Part shown: one piece after another, positions 1 through 11,850 of the stretch | How positions within the stretch are numbered: the stretch's first letter is position 1 | Layout: each line of letters opens with the position of its first letter | Assembly: GCF_019059575.1 (NCBI RefSeq) | Contig: NW_024881865.1 | Coordinates: 62,001 to 126,000, forward strand | DNA from: Amphibalanus amphitrite | Taxonomy: Eukaryota; Arthropoda; Thecostraca; Balanomorpha; Balanidae | DNA: 64,000 nucleotides | Direction: 5' to 3' | The notes under the pieces: generated by a model | Told to the model about the DNA's origin: nothing | The model's database searches: none | Seen by the model: only the letters and a program-made list of their open reading frames with translations | Program-made: the position numbers and the translations under genes

Positions 1-430
1 TACCACCCAGCGCGACCGAGCCAATGAGTGGACGGTATGAATATGGGATGATGTGCTTGACGACGCTCGCTGTTCCTGTTTAAAGAGGCTCAGCCGTTCA
101 AAGGACAGAGCAGGGTGTTCGTTGTGGAGATGGGTGATGATATGAGGCGCCTCTGACTTCTGAGACAGGTAATGACTATCAGGAGTGACCTTCAGCAATG
201 CAATAAACAGCCGGTGCCTTGCGCTTTTTTCGGATGAATTTGTGTTGTTCTTACCATCGATTAATAATTTATTGATACATTTGATGAGATCGTGATGAAT
301 ATTTGTAAAGTGCTTTGCAGGTAAGCCAATTGGCATATAAATGCCTATACAATGCATCACTGTGCTAAAATAGATCTTACGTAGTCCTCTCGCTCCTCTT
401 ACTCTTGGTCTCTTCTCTCGTTTCGTGTTC
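1..430. other. Intergenic, nothing recognised
   Basis: I see no coding exon, RNA gene or repeat that can be supported in this stretch. It leads into the polypyrimidine tract that follows. Confidence 0.4.
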
Positions 431-705
431 CTCCTCTCCCGGTACTTCCTCTCCTGTTCCCTCTTCTCCTATCCTCTCCTTTCCTCTCCCTTTCCTCTCC
501 TCTCCTCCCCTCTCCTCTCTTGTTCCCCCTTTTCCTCTCCTATCCTATCCTCTCCTCTCCTCTCCTCTCCTCTCCTCTCCTCTTCTCTCCTCTCCTCTCC
601 TCTCCTCTCCTCTCCTCTCCTCTTCTCCTCTCCTCTCCCTCTCTCTTTCCCTCCCTCTCTCATCCTCTCCTCTCCTCTCCACTCCTCTTCTCTCCTCTTA
701 TCCCC
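431..705. repeat. Polypyrimidine (CCTCT)n-type microsatellite
   Basis: The plus strand is almost only C and T, with long runs of the pentamer CCTCT and interruptions such as CCTTTT and CCCTCTCT. Long open frames on both strands here (Ser/Leu/Pro-rich or Arg/Glu/Gly-rich) come from the repeat and are not genes. Such a mirror polypurine/polypyrimidine tract can form triplex DNA in principle; nothing here shows that it does. Confidence 0.9.
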
Positions 706-3700
706 TTCAACCTGACGGTCGGTACTACATACCAGCTCTAGCAGCGCGGATGGTGACTCACCCCACATGTCGGACGTATCGCCATACGTAAGTACGGTGT
801 AACGGCAGTGCCGCTCCTTCTCCGAGAGACGGGATCAGCTCAGCTCTGCCGGCAGTTCCGGACCGGCGGGTGGTCGGGACAGATTCCACTGCGCTCAGAC
901 GGCCGGCTGAAGTGCCTCTCCTCTCCTCTTTTTCCTCATGGTGAGGAAGAGGTGTGATGTGTGTGGCACGGACAGCATGTCCGATCGCTGACTAACTATC
1001 GACGCTGCTCGTATAGGTACCGCAAAACACGATATTTAGGGATCGCATCTGCAGAAGGGGGTCTGAGCAGGCAACGATCGCCTACCTATAACTTGTTTAT
1101 TGCCGCAACGCTTTTAGCCGTCTAGGAGTGAAATGTTTGAGTGGTGTTGCTAATATCCCTTGTCTCGCCTGATGAGGTGTGAAGTGTGAACAGAGGACCA
1201 CTATGTCTGGCGAGGGTTTAGCGTGTCTGGTCTGGGATTAAATCCATATGAATATTCATCATCATTGTTTCTCTTCTATTTCAAACATTTTCTACCAATT
1301 CTTAAGAAAACAAAAATAAGATATTCCTACGAAAGGTAGCACTCCGTGTTACTCTTGCTTTGTCTCAGCGTAGCTGCTATTCGTACAGCTTAGTATGTAT
1401 GCATGATGTTACGCATAAAGAATGTGACTGTCAGATAATCACTTAAAGCACAGCTTAGAAGAGCGATACATGATTTTAAATCAGGTCTGACCTTGACGAT
1501 TTGATGCGCACTTCGTGATATTGATATGCAAAGACACATTGCATGCCTAATTGTAGCTCATGCGATGCGCTAACGTATCCGGATACGATAAGAGACCGCT
1601 TAGGGTTCATTGTAATGCCCTGGAGCACAACTTCTTGTTAACGCTTTGTGCATAGAGATCATAAGATATTGTCATGCTTTTATGGTGTTCATGCGAGTAC
1701 TTATACCTACCTATTGACTCCACTGGTTTGACTCCTTATTGACTCCATCTTTCGATATGCTTAGTCCTTCGAGGCTTTGAGGCCACTTGACCTATATTTA
1801 CGCGACCCTTCATGATCTCTTTCTAGTCCCCTCATTCTCTCTCCCTCTCTCCCTGAGCTTGCCAACCCAAGCGGTAAGTCGTCCAAGGTGGTTTAAATAC
1901 TGACCACACTATTGTTCGCTACAATGTGTAAGCCATAGGGCGCCTGTGTGCATTAATGCACACTTTGTTGCTTTGTCTGGGAGGGGCGGCTCGCATTTAT
2001 ATGTCGATTGTTGCGTCACGTGCGGTGACCTCTCGAACAATGCACAGTAGCCACCTCTCGTCGAGCCATCGGTGCTGAATAAGCCGCGATTGCTCAATTG
2101 GCATGTGCTAATTAAAACCGTCAGGCTGGCGCGGATCGCTCGCTAAAAGCGTGCCCCTGTGCCGCTCCTTGACAGACAGTAAGCCGGCTATCCTGTCTGT
2201 GATCTGTCGTTTAGTGTCATCGAAAACAACGGCTCCTTCTTCGGTGCAGCAGAAGCATTACATGGTCATTGGTTGTTACTGCGGTCACGAGTCGCTCGTA
2301 CATACCAGCGTTACACTTGCCCTACACTCCCGGTCTTACTCGTAACACCTGCCAGCGACCATAATTACTTTCTTCGACTTTTTAGGTGTATTCTACAGAC
2401 GTGAAGATGGAATCAAGTCAACTGGTAGCTTCAGTCTTGTTCCATGGACGAGAACCCACAGTTACCACCATGGGCTCCTGCGACTATATTATACATACGG
2501 TCACAAGCATTCGTACATGCCATGCTACTGCATGCTACATAACGTTGATGTATGAAACTCTAGTCCGTATAAATCGTATGTATCGACACTGCAGTGGTGG
2601 CCGACCTCACGTGCTAATTTATTGTTTTGTTACGTATCATGGGGCATCGGTGGACCGAATCAATCTGCGTCCGCCATATAATCGAATTAAAACGATATTG
2701 AACACCTGAAAAGTGGATAAGTAGGGCGTCAGTGCCAGAGCTGCGATAGGCATACTGAAATGAGATAGATGCCTAGCCTGCGTATAGGAAAAAGCAGTTA
2801 AGGGTCTAAATCGCCGCTGATGAAGGGGTGCGAATTTGATAGTGTGATAAGTGATTGGTAAAGAGTTTAAAGTTCAACTTCAATTGGTTTGCCTACTTGG
2901 TTCGGCTCCAGCTGTAAAGGTCAATCCACCATAACTCAAAATTATTAACAAAGCTTTTAGCAAGCATTTGCAATTAATATTCGTGCTTTAAGATGGTCGA
3001 AGTTAAGGAATATGTACCGACAGGCATTGTGTCGGAAATGCAGCCTCCCCGATTTTCCCCCTGGTAGTGGGCCCACCTCGAGGTGGGCTCCAAACTGCGG
3101 TACCGTTATTCCCCAGTACTTTGCCCTGATGAGACTGTACTTAGCATCGTCACCCCTCTCCCCAGCCGCAATTACACCTCTAACTAGCACATCGTCCCAG
3201 TTTAGGGTCGACCTGTCCCCAGCAGAGCGGCTAAGCACTAAGCAGGATTCTTTTCTGTTCTCCCCTCCTGCCAATTTGGTGACCCAGCCGGACTGACGAC
3301 CCCTGCCTCACACCAGTCCAGCGAGCCCAGGGCTGTCTGTTATCACCCTAGCCCAATTATCCGTGCCCTGGTCCGCGGGTTCACTGCGACTTGGCCCCTT
3401 CGCCCCCCCCCCCCTCCCGAAGCCCCCTCCCGACTCCGCCCCTCACCCCGCCCCAGTTGTCGCCTGCGTCCGGCGATAAGCGGACTCCATTCATCGCAGC
3501 TGGCTGAATAAGCGGCCCGGTGTCGGTGGCAGGAAGGTATGCCGCCAATGTTGCACAACCCGGGTCCCGCCGGACCGTTTATTATAACTCTGCACCAGAT
3601 ACTCACGCCGGCGGCAGCGGGAGGGGGAGGGACGGGGGGCGAATGGGCCCACGACATGGCATGGAGACTGAGCCGTGAAACACACAGTGACCCGTGTCAC

Positions 3701-4795
3701 TGTCAGGTGCCACTTGCGGTCACGAAGCTATTCGTAGCAAGTAGAGCAGGAGGAGAGTCACTCGAGTGCGTTTATCTCGGCCGGTAAGGGTCCATGACTG
3801 CGCAGATGCCCGTTCGATTGTTGTTTTCTTCTCGTGCCGGCTTGGTGTCGTCTGAATCGCGTACCAAGTCGGAAGTGTATCGTGGAATTTGTTTGCTTTT
3901 GATCGAGCATAGCTTAGCTATGTCGAGATCCGGTTTAAGCACTGTCGACTCATGAAGTCAAGGAGGGGTCATTGTGTACAAATCAGCGATCAATTGACTA
4001 GAATGCATTTACACCGCACAATAGTTCGGCAGGGGTGAGTCTCTGACGTCACAGTGATGGCCGCCGCCCAGTGCTGATGGCCACTGCCTGGGATCTCATC
4101 TGACGGGGGCGGGTGGCCGGCGCATACCGGGGGGAGGGGGGCAAGGGGGGTCTGATGACCAATTGATGACGTCATGCGTCCGGCAGGCGATGACCGACGC
4201 TGAAGATGAGTTGACCGGCGCTCCCATCGCTGACCTAACGAATCCTCCGTGGGGGGCTCACTGCCGCGTCGATTAAAAACGCTGTAGCGATACGAGATAA
4301 CAAATGTCAAAAATTATTGTTATTGTCAATTTAGCACCGATTACACGTCAGATTCACTTTGTGTGGCTGCAGAATATCGATACAGCCATCAGGAAAACAA
4401 TAGACCACATTCTCAGGCGCATTCTTTGCGGGCATAATCCGCGCCGCGTCAGGGCGGGTTCGAGGGTCGATTGGGTGACTATGTAATCGTATGGACATCC
4501 AGGGGTCAAAGGAAGGTCCCCCGGCGGGTCGGCTGTCTAATGATCCGGCTTTGAACCCGACAGACGTCGCAGATGCTGTCAGGACAGTGGCGTCGTTAGG
4601 AAAGCCGCAGGGACACTCCCTTGACTGCTGTCAAGAAAGCAATTCATAGTTCGGGGGTTAGATTACTTGTCAACGATCGGCAAAGCTTCCGGATCTTTGT
4701 TAGTCAGTTAAAGCAAAATTGTCCGGCGGTCCTAGTTCTGTTGAACGTATAAAATCGCTCTTATTGGCATTTAATCAAGGGACATGTCATTAACG
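706..4795. other. Gene-poor stretch, no supported gene
   Basis: Mixed-composition sequence with only short, unconserved-looking open frames. A GC-rich patch at about 3360-3680 carries frames on both strands but no recognisable domain. I see no tRNA or rRNA. Confidence 0.4.
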
Positions 4796-4806
4796 CTTCT
4801 TACGCG
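4796..4806. repeat. 11-bp direct repeat, left flank of foldback element
   Basis: CTTCTTACGCG occurs here and again at 5846-5856, exactly outside the inverted arms, so it is read as the target-site duplication. Confidence 0.65.
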
Positions 4807-5845
4807 CGGTGCGAGCGACTTTAGCGAGTGTCATTTGAGCGAACGTCATTTGAGCGAACCATTTTCAGCGACTGGCAGCTTAGCGAATATCAAATTGAGC
4901 GATTATCAAATATAGCGATTACCAATTTAAGCAAAAGCTATGTTTCAGCGACATCTTTTTCGTCGACTACAGTTTGAGCGACTGTCATTTCAGCGAAACA
5001 CTTCATCGTCCCGTAACGGTGTATTTTTTTATTTTTTTTATTTTGCGAACGTACGTACAACGAATGTTTCCGGAACTTTCATGGTTATCCGGAACTGGAT
5101 GGCGGAATGTCACGTTCAAAGTTCAGACATTAAGCTCCAAATTTAATGCCACATTTCTAAAAAATTCCAGCGGTTCGATTTCACCCCCCCCCCCCCGCCC
5201 CTGCTGTTTGCCAAAAATGATGACCAAACGTATGTTCAGAGATTCATATTGCTTGTGCTGTTTTTCGCGAAATTCCCCCGCTTGAATTTGGATCAGTTCC
5301 CCATGTTGTACAATTTGTTCTTGCCCCAAGCAACGTACGAATTTCCAGATATTTGGGTGAGGTCCCTGAAACATAGACTAGATCCCCCTGTGCCGTCCCT
5401 CGAGTTTATTATTGGTCCTTGGCATTCCTTCCATCGTCCTATCACGTTCCACATTTCCAGATCAAGGTTGCAGAATGAGGCCAGATATTTTTGTGGTTTC
5501 CATTCTTAAAAGCAAATTTTTAATTTGCCGCGCGCAGCTTGAAGCATGACACATACCAAGCGGGTATTCCAAGGGGCAAGAATTTCCGAAAAGTAGCAAA
5601 TGATTGACTTCCGTCGCGTTCGGTTTCGCTGTAACTCTTCGCTCAATTGGTCCCCCATTGACCTCCACATATTCGCTCAATCTGGTTTCGCTGATTCTGG
5701 TCCTCGCTTAAGTTGATAATCGCTGTGATTGAATTCGCCGACTTGACAATCGCTGAAAGAGTCAATCGCTTAAATTGATAATCGCTGAAAAGGCTTCGCT
5801 CAAATGTCGTTCGCTGAAATGACGCTCGCTCAGGTGTCGCAGAAC
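4807..5845. mobile_element. Foldback-type non-autonomous DNA transposon (about 1.04 kb)
   Basis: Two inverted arms of about 200 bp, roughly 4807-5000 and 5635-5845, face each other. Each is built from short units carrying AGCGA (TTTCAGCGA, TTGAGCGA, TTAAGCGA) every 12-20 bp; on the right arm they read as TCGCTGAAA and TCGCTCAA. The 11-bp repeats at 4796-4806 and 5846-5856 flank it. No transposase frame lies inside, so it would need enzyme in trans. Long inverted arms made of subrepeats are typical of Foldback elements, and a flanking repeat of about 9-11 bp would suit a Mutator-related source; the superfamily is inference. Confidence 0.7.
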
Positions 5846-5856
5846 CTTCTTACGCG
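5846..5856. repeat. 11-bp direct repeat, right flank of foldback element
   Basis: Second copy of CTTCTTACGCG, paired with 4796-4806. Confidence 0.65.
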
Positions 5857-6624
5857 GTGAAGATTACGATGACATCGATGTCAGCAAAGATGAATTGCGT
5901 GCACCTGTTGTTGGCTGTTATCTTTTTTAATAAAATGCTGCAGAGTTAGCCATTTTATTAAGTAAAAATGGATAAAAAGTGTGTAGCTGTGGTACCGAAT
6001 AGTCAAAAGGTGACTCACTCTGTCGAGCACAATAGTGAAAGTATTGAACAAACAGGACAAACCTGAGCTATACCCCATATTTCGTTGAACAAAAAGTGTT
6101 CTAGCCGTGCCCCCAGTCGTGCAGGCCTGTCCGCATTCGCGTGATAGCCTGTGAGAAAGGCCGGGCAATTGTACAAAACCGCAGAGCGACGGACGTGGCT
6201 GAGCTGGTTTATACGCTCGTGCTGACTGAATCATGGTGTTCATAGCATTGAGATACGAACTGGGTGTGCTGAGGCTAGTTCTAGACATTGTCTTATGTCA
6301 CAGTCTGCGGAATGAAATGTCTGCGTTAGTCGCTGTCATCATCATGCGTGTGACCGTTGCAACGAATAATAGCCAGTGTGATCAAACGACCAAAATACCG
6401 TTTTTTACCTGCATGATCTTTATTATTAACAGTTCAAAAAGCTACATCCACTCACCATAGCTGTGGATGACTCACAAAATATACCTATCTGATGAAGGCG
6501 CTGAATATGTATATGACCTGCTATTGCGACGAAAAGGCTTAAAGATGTCAACAGACGGGTGAGTTGCACTGCAGAAGCCAGTTTTACCAACAGAAAGATA
6601 GCCGGTTGCCGGAATTTTTTGCCT

Positions 6625-6712
6625 AAAGACCGCTTCACATACGGAGCGTTAACGCGATGGGCACGTAAGCGAGTAGGGCTTTGCCGTTTACTCCGTATGT
6701 GAAGCGGTCTTT
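6625..6712. mobile_element. Hairpin MITE (about 88 bp)
   Basis: AAAGACCGCTTCACATACGG at 6625-6644 returns inverted at the right end, where the strand reads CCGTATGTGAAGCGGTCTTT; the match is perfect for about 22 bp. The sequence just outside starts with TA on the left and ends with TA on the right, which would fit a Tc1/mariner-type target, though this rests on only 2 bp. No coding potential. Confidence 0.6.
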
Positions 6713-9700
6713 ATTCTTTAGTCAAAAAAAAAAAAAATCCGGCAGGCGGCTATTTTTCTGTTTGTAAAACTGGCCTCGGAACAAAAAATGTAGTTCTCTA
6801 AAGCTAGACTATTCACGTTTTTCAACATAGTTGTCTCGAAGTTCGGCCTTCCCGATAATACCTTGATTTGTAGATAAAAAGATTCCTCTTTTGTCTTCAT
6901 TCCGCTCATTCCTTGTTCATTCTGATCTGTGCCATTCCTTGTCAGGTAAACTATCCGTGTTTCCGATTATTCATACCATTGCCTAGTGCATGCCTACATA
7001 ATCTGGTTCACAGAGACCAACAGTCGCTTTGCATAAAGCGCGCGTTCACTTTCCGATTCTGTTGTGTCGCCCTGACGACTTCCTTGTTTTCGGCCTCCAA
7101 TGTCTTCACGGTCTATTTCGGTGTACACACAACAGACGATTAGCGAGAAACGCTCTCGCTTTCGGTGCCTGCTGGACTTCCGTTGAAGATGTTTGTGGGA
7201 ACTGCATAAGTGATGTGAACTTCTTACATTGTCTGGTTATGTCTCGTGGTTGACAGCAAGAAGACAATCCGAGTAGGAAGTGGTTAAGTTTATGGAATGG
7301 TACCCTATCTGCTCGTACACAGGGCGATTCTCTTAATGCGATCATGCGGCCTTTCATCGTGGTTTGAAATAAACTGTGAAACTCTCCCCATTTGTTAAGT
7401 GAGCCTTTCACGCTACCTCTGCGAGAACGCAGCCTTGTTTTTGCAAGTGTCAGCTAATATTTTGAAGACTCTTCTGATCTGTATGATTATGCCGAGTGTT
7501 TATTTGCATGTGACGCTCAACATCCTCTTCACTGTTTTTGTTCCCTTATTTGCCATGCCGTTTTTCCAAATCTAAAAAGCTGTTTATGCAATGCGCAGGC
7601 TCGGGCTTGTGCATATTCCACATTTTTCGCTCCTACTCCGCGTATGAATTATGCGCTTCTGATGCAAATCTGTCGCAGGGTCACCTTCGACTAACGAGCA
7701 TATGAGAAGATGAAAGTAAAACTTAAACTAGAACAAAAAGAACATAAATGACTGTTCCTAGTGCCTACATTTTGCACCGCTTTTTTTAATGAAGTATTCA
7801 ATGTTCAATGTCATTCCTGCACCCACTGGATCAATTTGACCTGCTGCATAAGTGAACAGCGTAAGATTAGTCATACGTTGGAGAAATTCCTGTGCTCTGC
7901 TCTTCATCACCGGACCCTCTGGCGCAATATCGTACCGGTATAAACGCCACCTCACCAGGGCTCCGCGCAAATTGATTACCCATTAACTTTTGCAGAAGGT
8001 GTGTGGGCGTATGCGCTCAGATGCGTGCCGGTACATGGGGTGTGTGCGTGCGTTGCGCGGAGTCTCGAAGGTCAGTCAGCTCGGCTCGCCCTGGGATAAT
8101 GGCTCGGAGCCGTGGTCTTGACCGCCGATGTGTGTGACCACGTGTCCGCCGGCGGTGGGTGCAGGGTCGTACCGCCATAGCTCCGCAGCCGCCGCCGCCC
8201 AGGCCACGGTTTCACTTCTTGCCGGCGCCCGCGGCCGCGCCAGTGAGTCTCCGGCGCCGCAGCAGCGAGGACCGACCGACGGCGCCCTCTCTGACAGCAC
8301 CCCTCTGCACCGGGTACCGGTCCCACCGCCCCTGCAGCCGGAACAGCCCGGTCCAGGTCCGATCTGCACTGCCGACACAGCGAACGGCAAACAGGTGAGA
8401 ACCAAGCAGCTCACTCTGCTGTTGAGGGTATGTTTGTGTTGATATTTGGGGCTTATCCCGGTACGGAACAGAGGATGTTGAAAAATGCAATTTTTGAATC
8501 GAAGCGAAATGTTTAAAAACTTTGGGCTGCTAGTCTCCAATTTTCAAATGATAGAACATTTTTTTCCTACGCATTTGGTTTTATTTACGGCAGTGGTTAT
8601 GCATATTTATGGGCCTCCGAGGTTTCTAACATGTTGTTTTGTCTCATTTTTAAGCATTTATTTTTGCCTTCCATGCGTTTGTGATCTTTTAGTATTTAGT
8701 GTTGATATCGGAGATGAATCCTTGCATCACAGTCGGATAATTCTAAGTGACGTAACATATTATATCACCGTCTCTGGTGAAAGACGAGAATAGTGTCTGG
8801 AACCGATTATCGTCTGATTAATCACTTGGTTCCTTGCGTAAGACCGTGAAGCTGCCTCTGCGTTTTATACTCTACCGTGCTGTATATTTGAGCGGCTCTT
8901 TGACTCTGTCATCTGACGCCGGAACTTTGCCTAAGAGTGTGCGATCACACTTTGGCGACTCTCTCTGAGGTGACTAATGACGGGTAACGGGTCACCGGGG
9001 CTCGAGCGGAAGTGGATCCCACCCGAGTTCCTCCTCACCGAGAGCGAAAACGGTTCACTTTCTCTCTTGTTTACCTTTAGCCCGAAGCAGTGGCCGACCG
9101 CACAGTAACTGTGGGAGCCGGAACGCATCCCAGCACCTTGGTGTGGTTCAGCGATGGGAACAACGGACACCGATAGTATTGTTTAAAGGTTAGGTTAGGC
9201 CCACGGGACTCTTCCCGTTTCCGCATCCATTTGATGGTCTGAGGGCTGATAATGGTCGTCAAAGAATATGAGTCGTTTGAAGGAAACTGCATACCATACC
9301 GTGAGCAAATAGGTATATGCTTTCTTGCATAGTTAAAATTTGTTTAATGCTTACGCACAACGTTTTGCACTTCTTAAAACAATAGTTCTAACGATACAAG
9401 TTTTCGAAGTCATTTGGATCGGCTCAGTTTTTTTTTCTTTTGTAGGCACATGAATTTCTCATTGTACCTACTAATTAATAGGTATGCCAATGCGATAGGC
9501 ATGGTTGTAAAGAGGTGTGGTTAATACAGATTTTATATAGTAAACCGGGGAAACATAGCGTAAAACAATTATATCTGCATCAGTGTAATGTAAAATCAAG
9601 TTCTATTTTCCCAACATTCAAGATCTATTCTAAAGTTTCGTTATAAAATGTGTGACATCAGCTTGTTTTGACAATTTTTGAAGAGGACTCTGATGTTTTT

Positions 9701-11849
9701 CTTTTGGACGTTATTTTTCCAGTGCTCCGAGGAAAATACTATTCACAATCACAAGTGATCGAAATGTTATGTAATTGATATATTTTTACCATTTATCATT
9801 TGCTTGGTTAAAACTACCTGTCAAATCACAAGTGTTTTTAAAGTAACCACTATATGTATGCGAAATTTCCCCGCTGCTCCACGATGCGAAGGTGACAAGT
9901 AACGGGTGCATGCATGATGATTCCATTTGCAGTTCACCGCAGAAAAGGTGCGAGGACTACTGGGAAACCAGTCAAGTGTTGGACGTGTCGGATAGGCAGA
10001 TATGCAGAACGTTGCTGAAATTGAGCTGCAAAACAGGCTGGAAAGGGATAGATTTTCTACTCGAAATTCAGCGCTGGACGTTTCAAGTGTTCTGTTGATC
10101 GGTAAGCATTTATTCGACTGTTCGTTTCTGCGACAAATAGGAGAATAGCCCCGGCAATTCTGAAGTGGTGGTTTTTCAAGAGTTATGCTGAAAATGAACA
10201 AAAATATAATAGCGTATCGTAAAAGACATCCTTTTCTGTTTACTTTGCTGTCTATCATCACAAAATCGCGAACAATATCGCTTAGCCAACATCCGACAAG
10301 CGTCCACTGTTGCAACAAAGCTCCGCCAATCGTTCCGTCATCTGGCTGCCATCCGCGCGCGGGCTGCTCTCGTCACGCCTTTTCACTTCGACCGACCGAC
10401 CGTGTGACGCCCCATCGAGAGCACCTCTGCTCGATCAGCTGCTCCACAGTCTGTCCGCCACCACCTGACGCGGAGGGGCTCGAAAAGCGGCGCGACCGCG
10501 GCGAAAGCGACGGGCGGCTGTCTATCGGTCCCTCTCGCTCTCTGGACTGGACGGTGTGTCCTGAGAGTTGCCCTGCCTCCAGTCAGGTCACATCTCGAAA
10601 CGTTCTCGTGTCCCAAGTCGTCGCCTAATCACCCGTCAGCTGTGTGTGGCGAGAGCTAATCTGTCCGACGCATGACCCGGCCTGCGGAGAGCGCGCGGAT
10701 GTCGTGCACTGTGTATGACATGTGTCGCCATCGGGCCACCAACGGAGGCAGAGTGGTCCCATCACCCGCTGCGACACGGAACGGGAACGGGGCACGGAAC
10801 GGGCACGTGAGATTGCAGCCGCCGGTGATAGTTTTCGATGGCTGCGTCGCAGTCTCCGCTTACGCAACCCGGGCGATTTCGGACAGCTGATAGACGCGTG
10901 TGGAGAGCAGTCCAGCAGAAACGTCTTGCGGTCGGGATTCGAGAGAGAGATTGGTGAAGAGGTTCGCAGCGTTTCCCGACTCTTGTTCGCTTTACAGATA
11001 CCTAGGGGATTGGTTGCTGGGGGGGGGGGGGGTTGAATAAGGGGACCAAAGTGCTGAGTGATCGGGCGTTGCAGGAAGAGATCGAACCTAGCCTAAACGT
11101 TCAGATAAAGGGTGTGGAAGGAAATCAATATCTGCGTGGGAGATGACGGGGAATCTCGACGCAGTTCCACGCACCATATGCAGTGACTGGGTGTTACCAG
11201 GAAGTGAAGAAGCTCCTCGTACCTTCCCCCGCCAGCTGCAGGATCCGTGAGTGTGGGTCCGCGTCATTATCCCCCGGGCGTGCCTCTCCGGCCCTCTCAG
11301 CAGCAGACGCTCACCGTGATACCGCCCTCTCCTCCTCCACCCCGGCGAAATCGAAAGTGGAGGCGGCCGAAGACGCACGCAGCGCCCAGACGGCGGCGAT
11401 CGGCCGTAATACGGACCGTAATACGGGCCGTAATATGAGCCAGGATCGTGACTCTCACCGCTATTGTCGAGAGGCGCAAGGCAGGCCCAGAGTGTCGTAT
11501 GGAATGACCCAGGTCTCGGTTATCGTGGGTCATCTGACCGGTCGGTGAAGTCAGCTAAAGTCTCTTTCACAGAGCTTCACGGAAGACAGTGTTACGCAAA
11601 GGATTTCGGAAATGGTCGTTCATTACATAGATAACATCGAATTACTCTCGTTGAGTTTAAATGGTAGTGCTTTGCCTTGCCTCGTCGATAGTTCTGGCGT
11701 GTGGTAGCTGGGCTTTAATTTTAAACCCTGCAATTATTTTGGAGGGATTTATTCCTGTTGATGTGTGGGCCGCACGCGGCATTAGAACGGTGCCCGCCTC
11801 CCTGCAGTGTTGTTTTCCTTCCGGTAGCGGTTCTCTGTTTGTGTTTCAG
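6713..11849. other. Gene-poor stretch upstream of the secreted-protein gene
   Basis: No gene can be supported. GC-rich islands at about 8100-8400, 10310-10660 and 11200-11470 could be unannotated 5' exons or promoter CpG-rich regions. The first ends in a good donor (AAACAG|GTGAGA near 8394) with an open frame before it, but no domain is visible. The 5' UTR of the 11.85-kb gene must start somewhere upstream, because its first coding exon follows a splice acceptor. Confidence 0.35.
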
Positions 11850-11850
11850 G

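Noticed and set aside
405-791. Ser/Leu/Pro-rich frame
   Set aside because: Comes from the CCTCT tract.
8076-8540. Possible gene in a GC-rich island
   Set aside because: Frames on both strands and only one good donor; not enough for a gene call.
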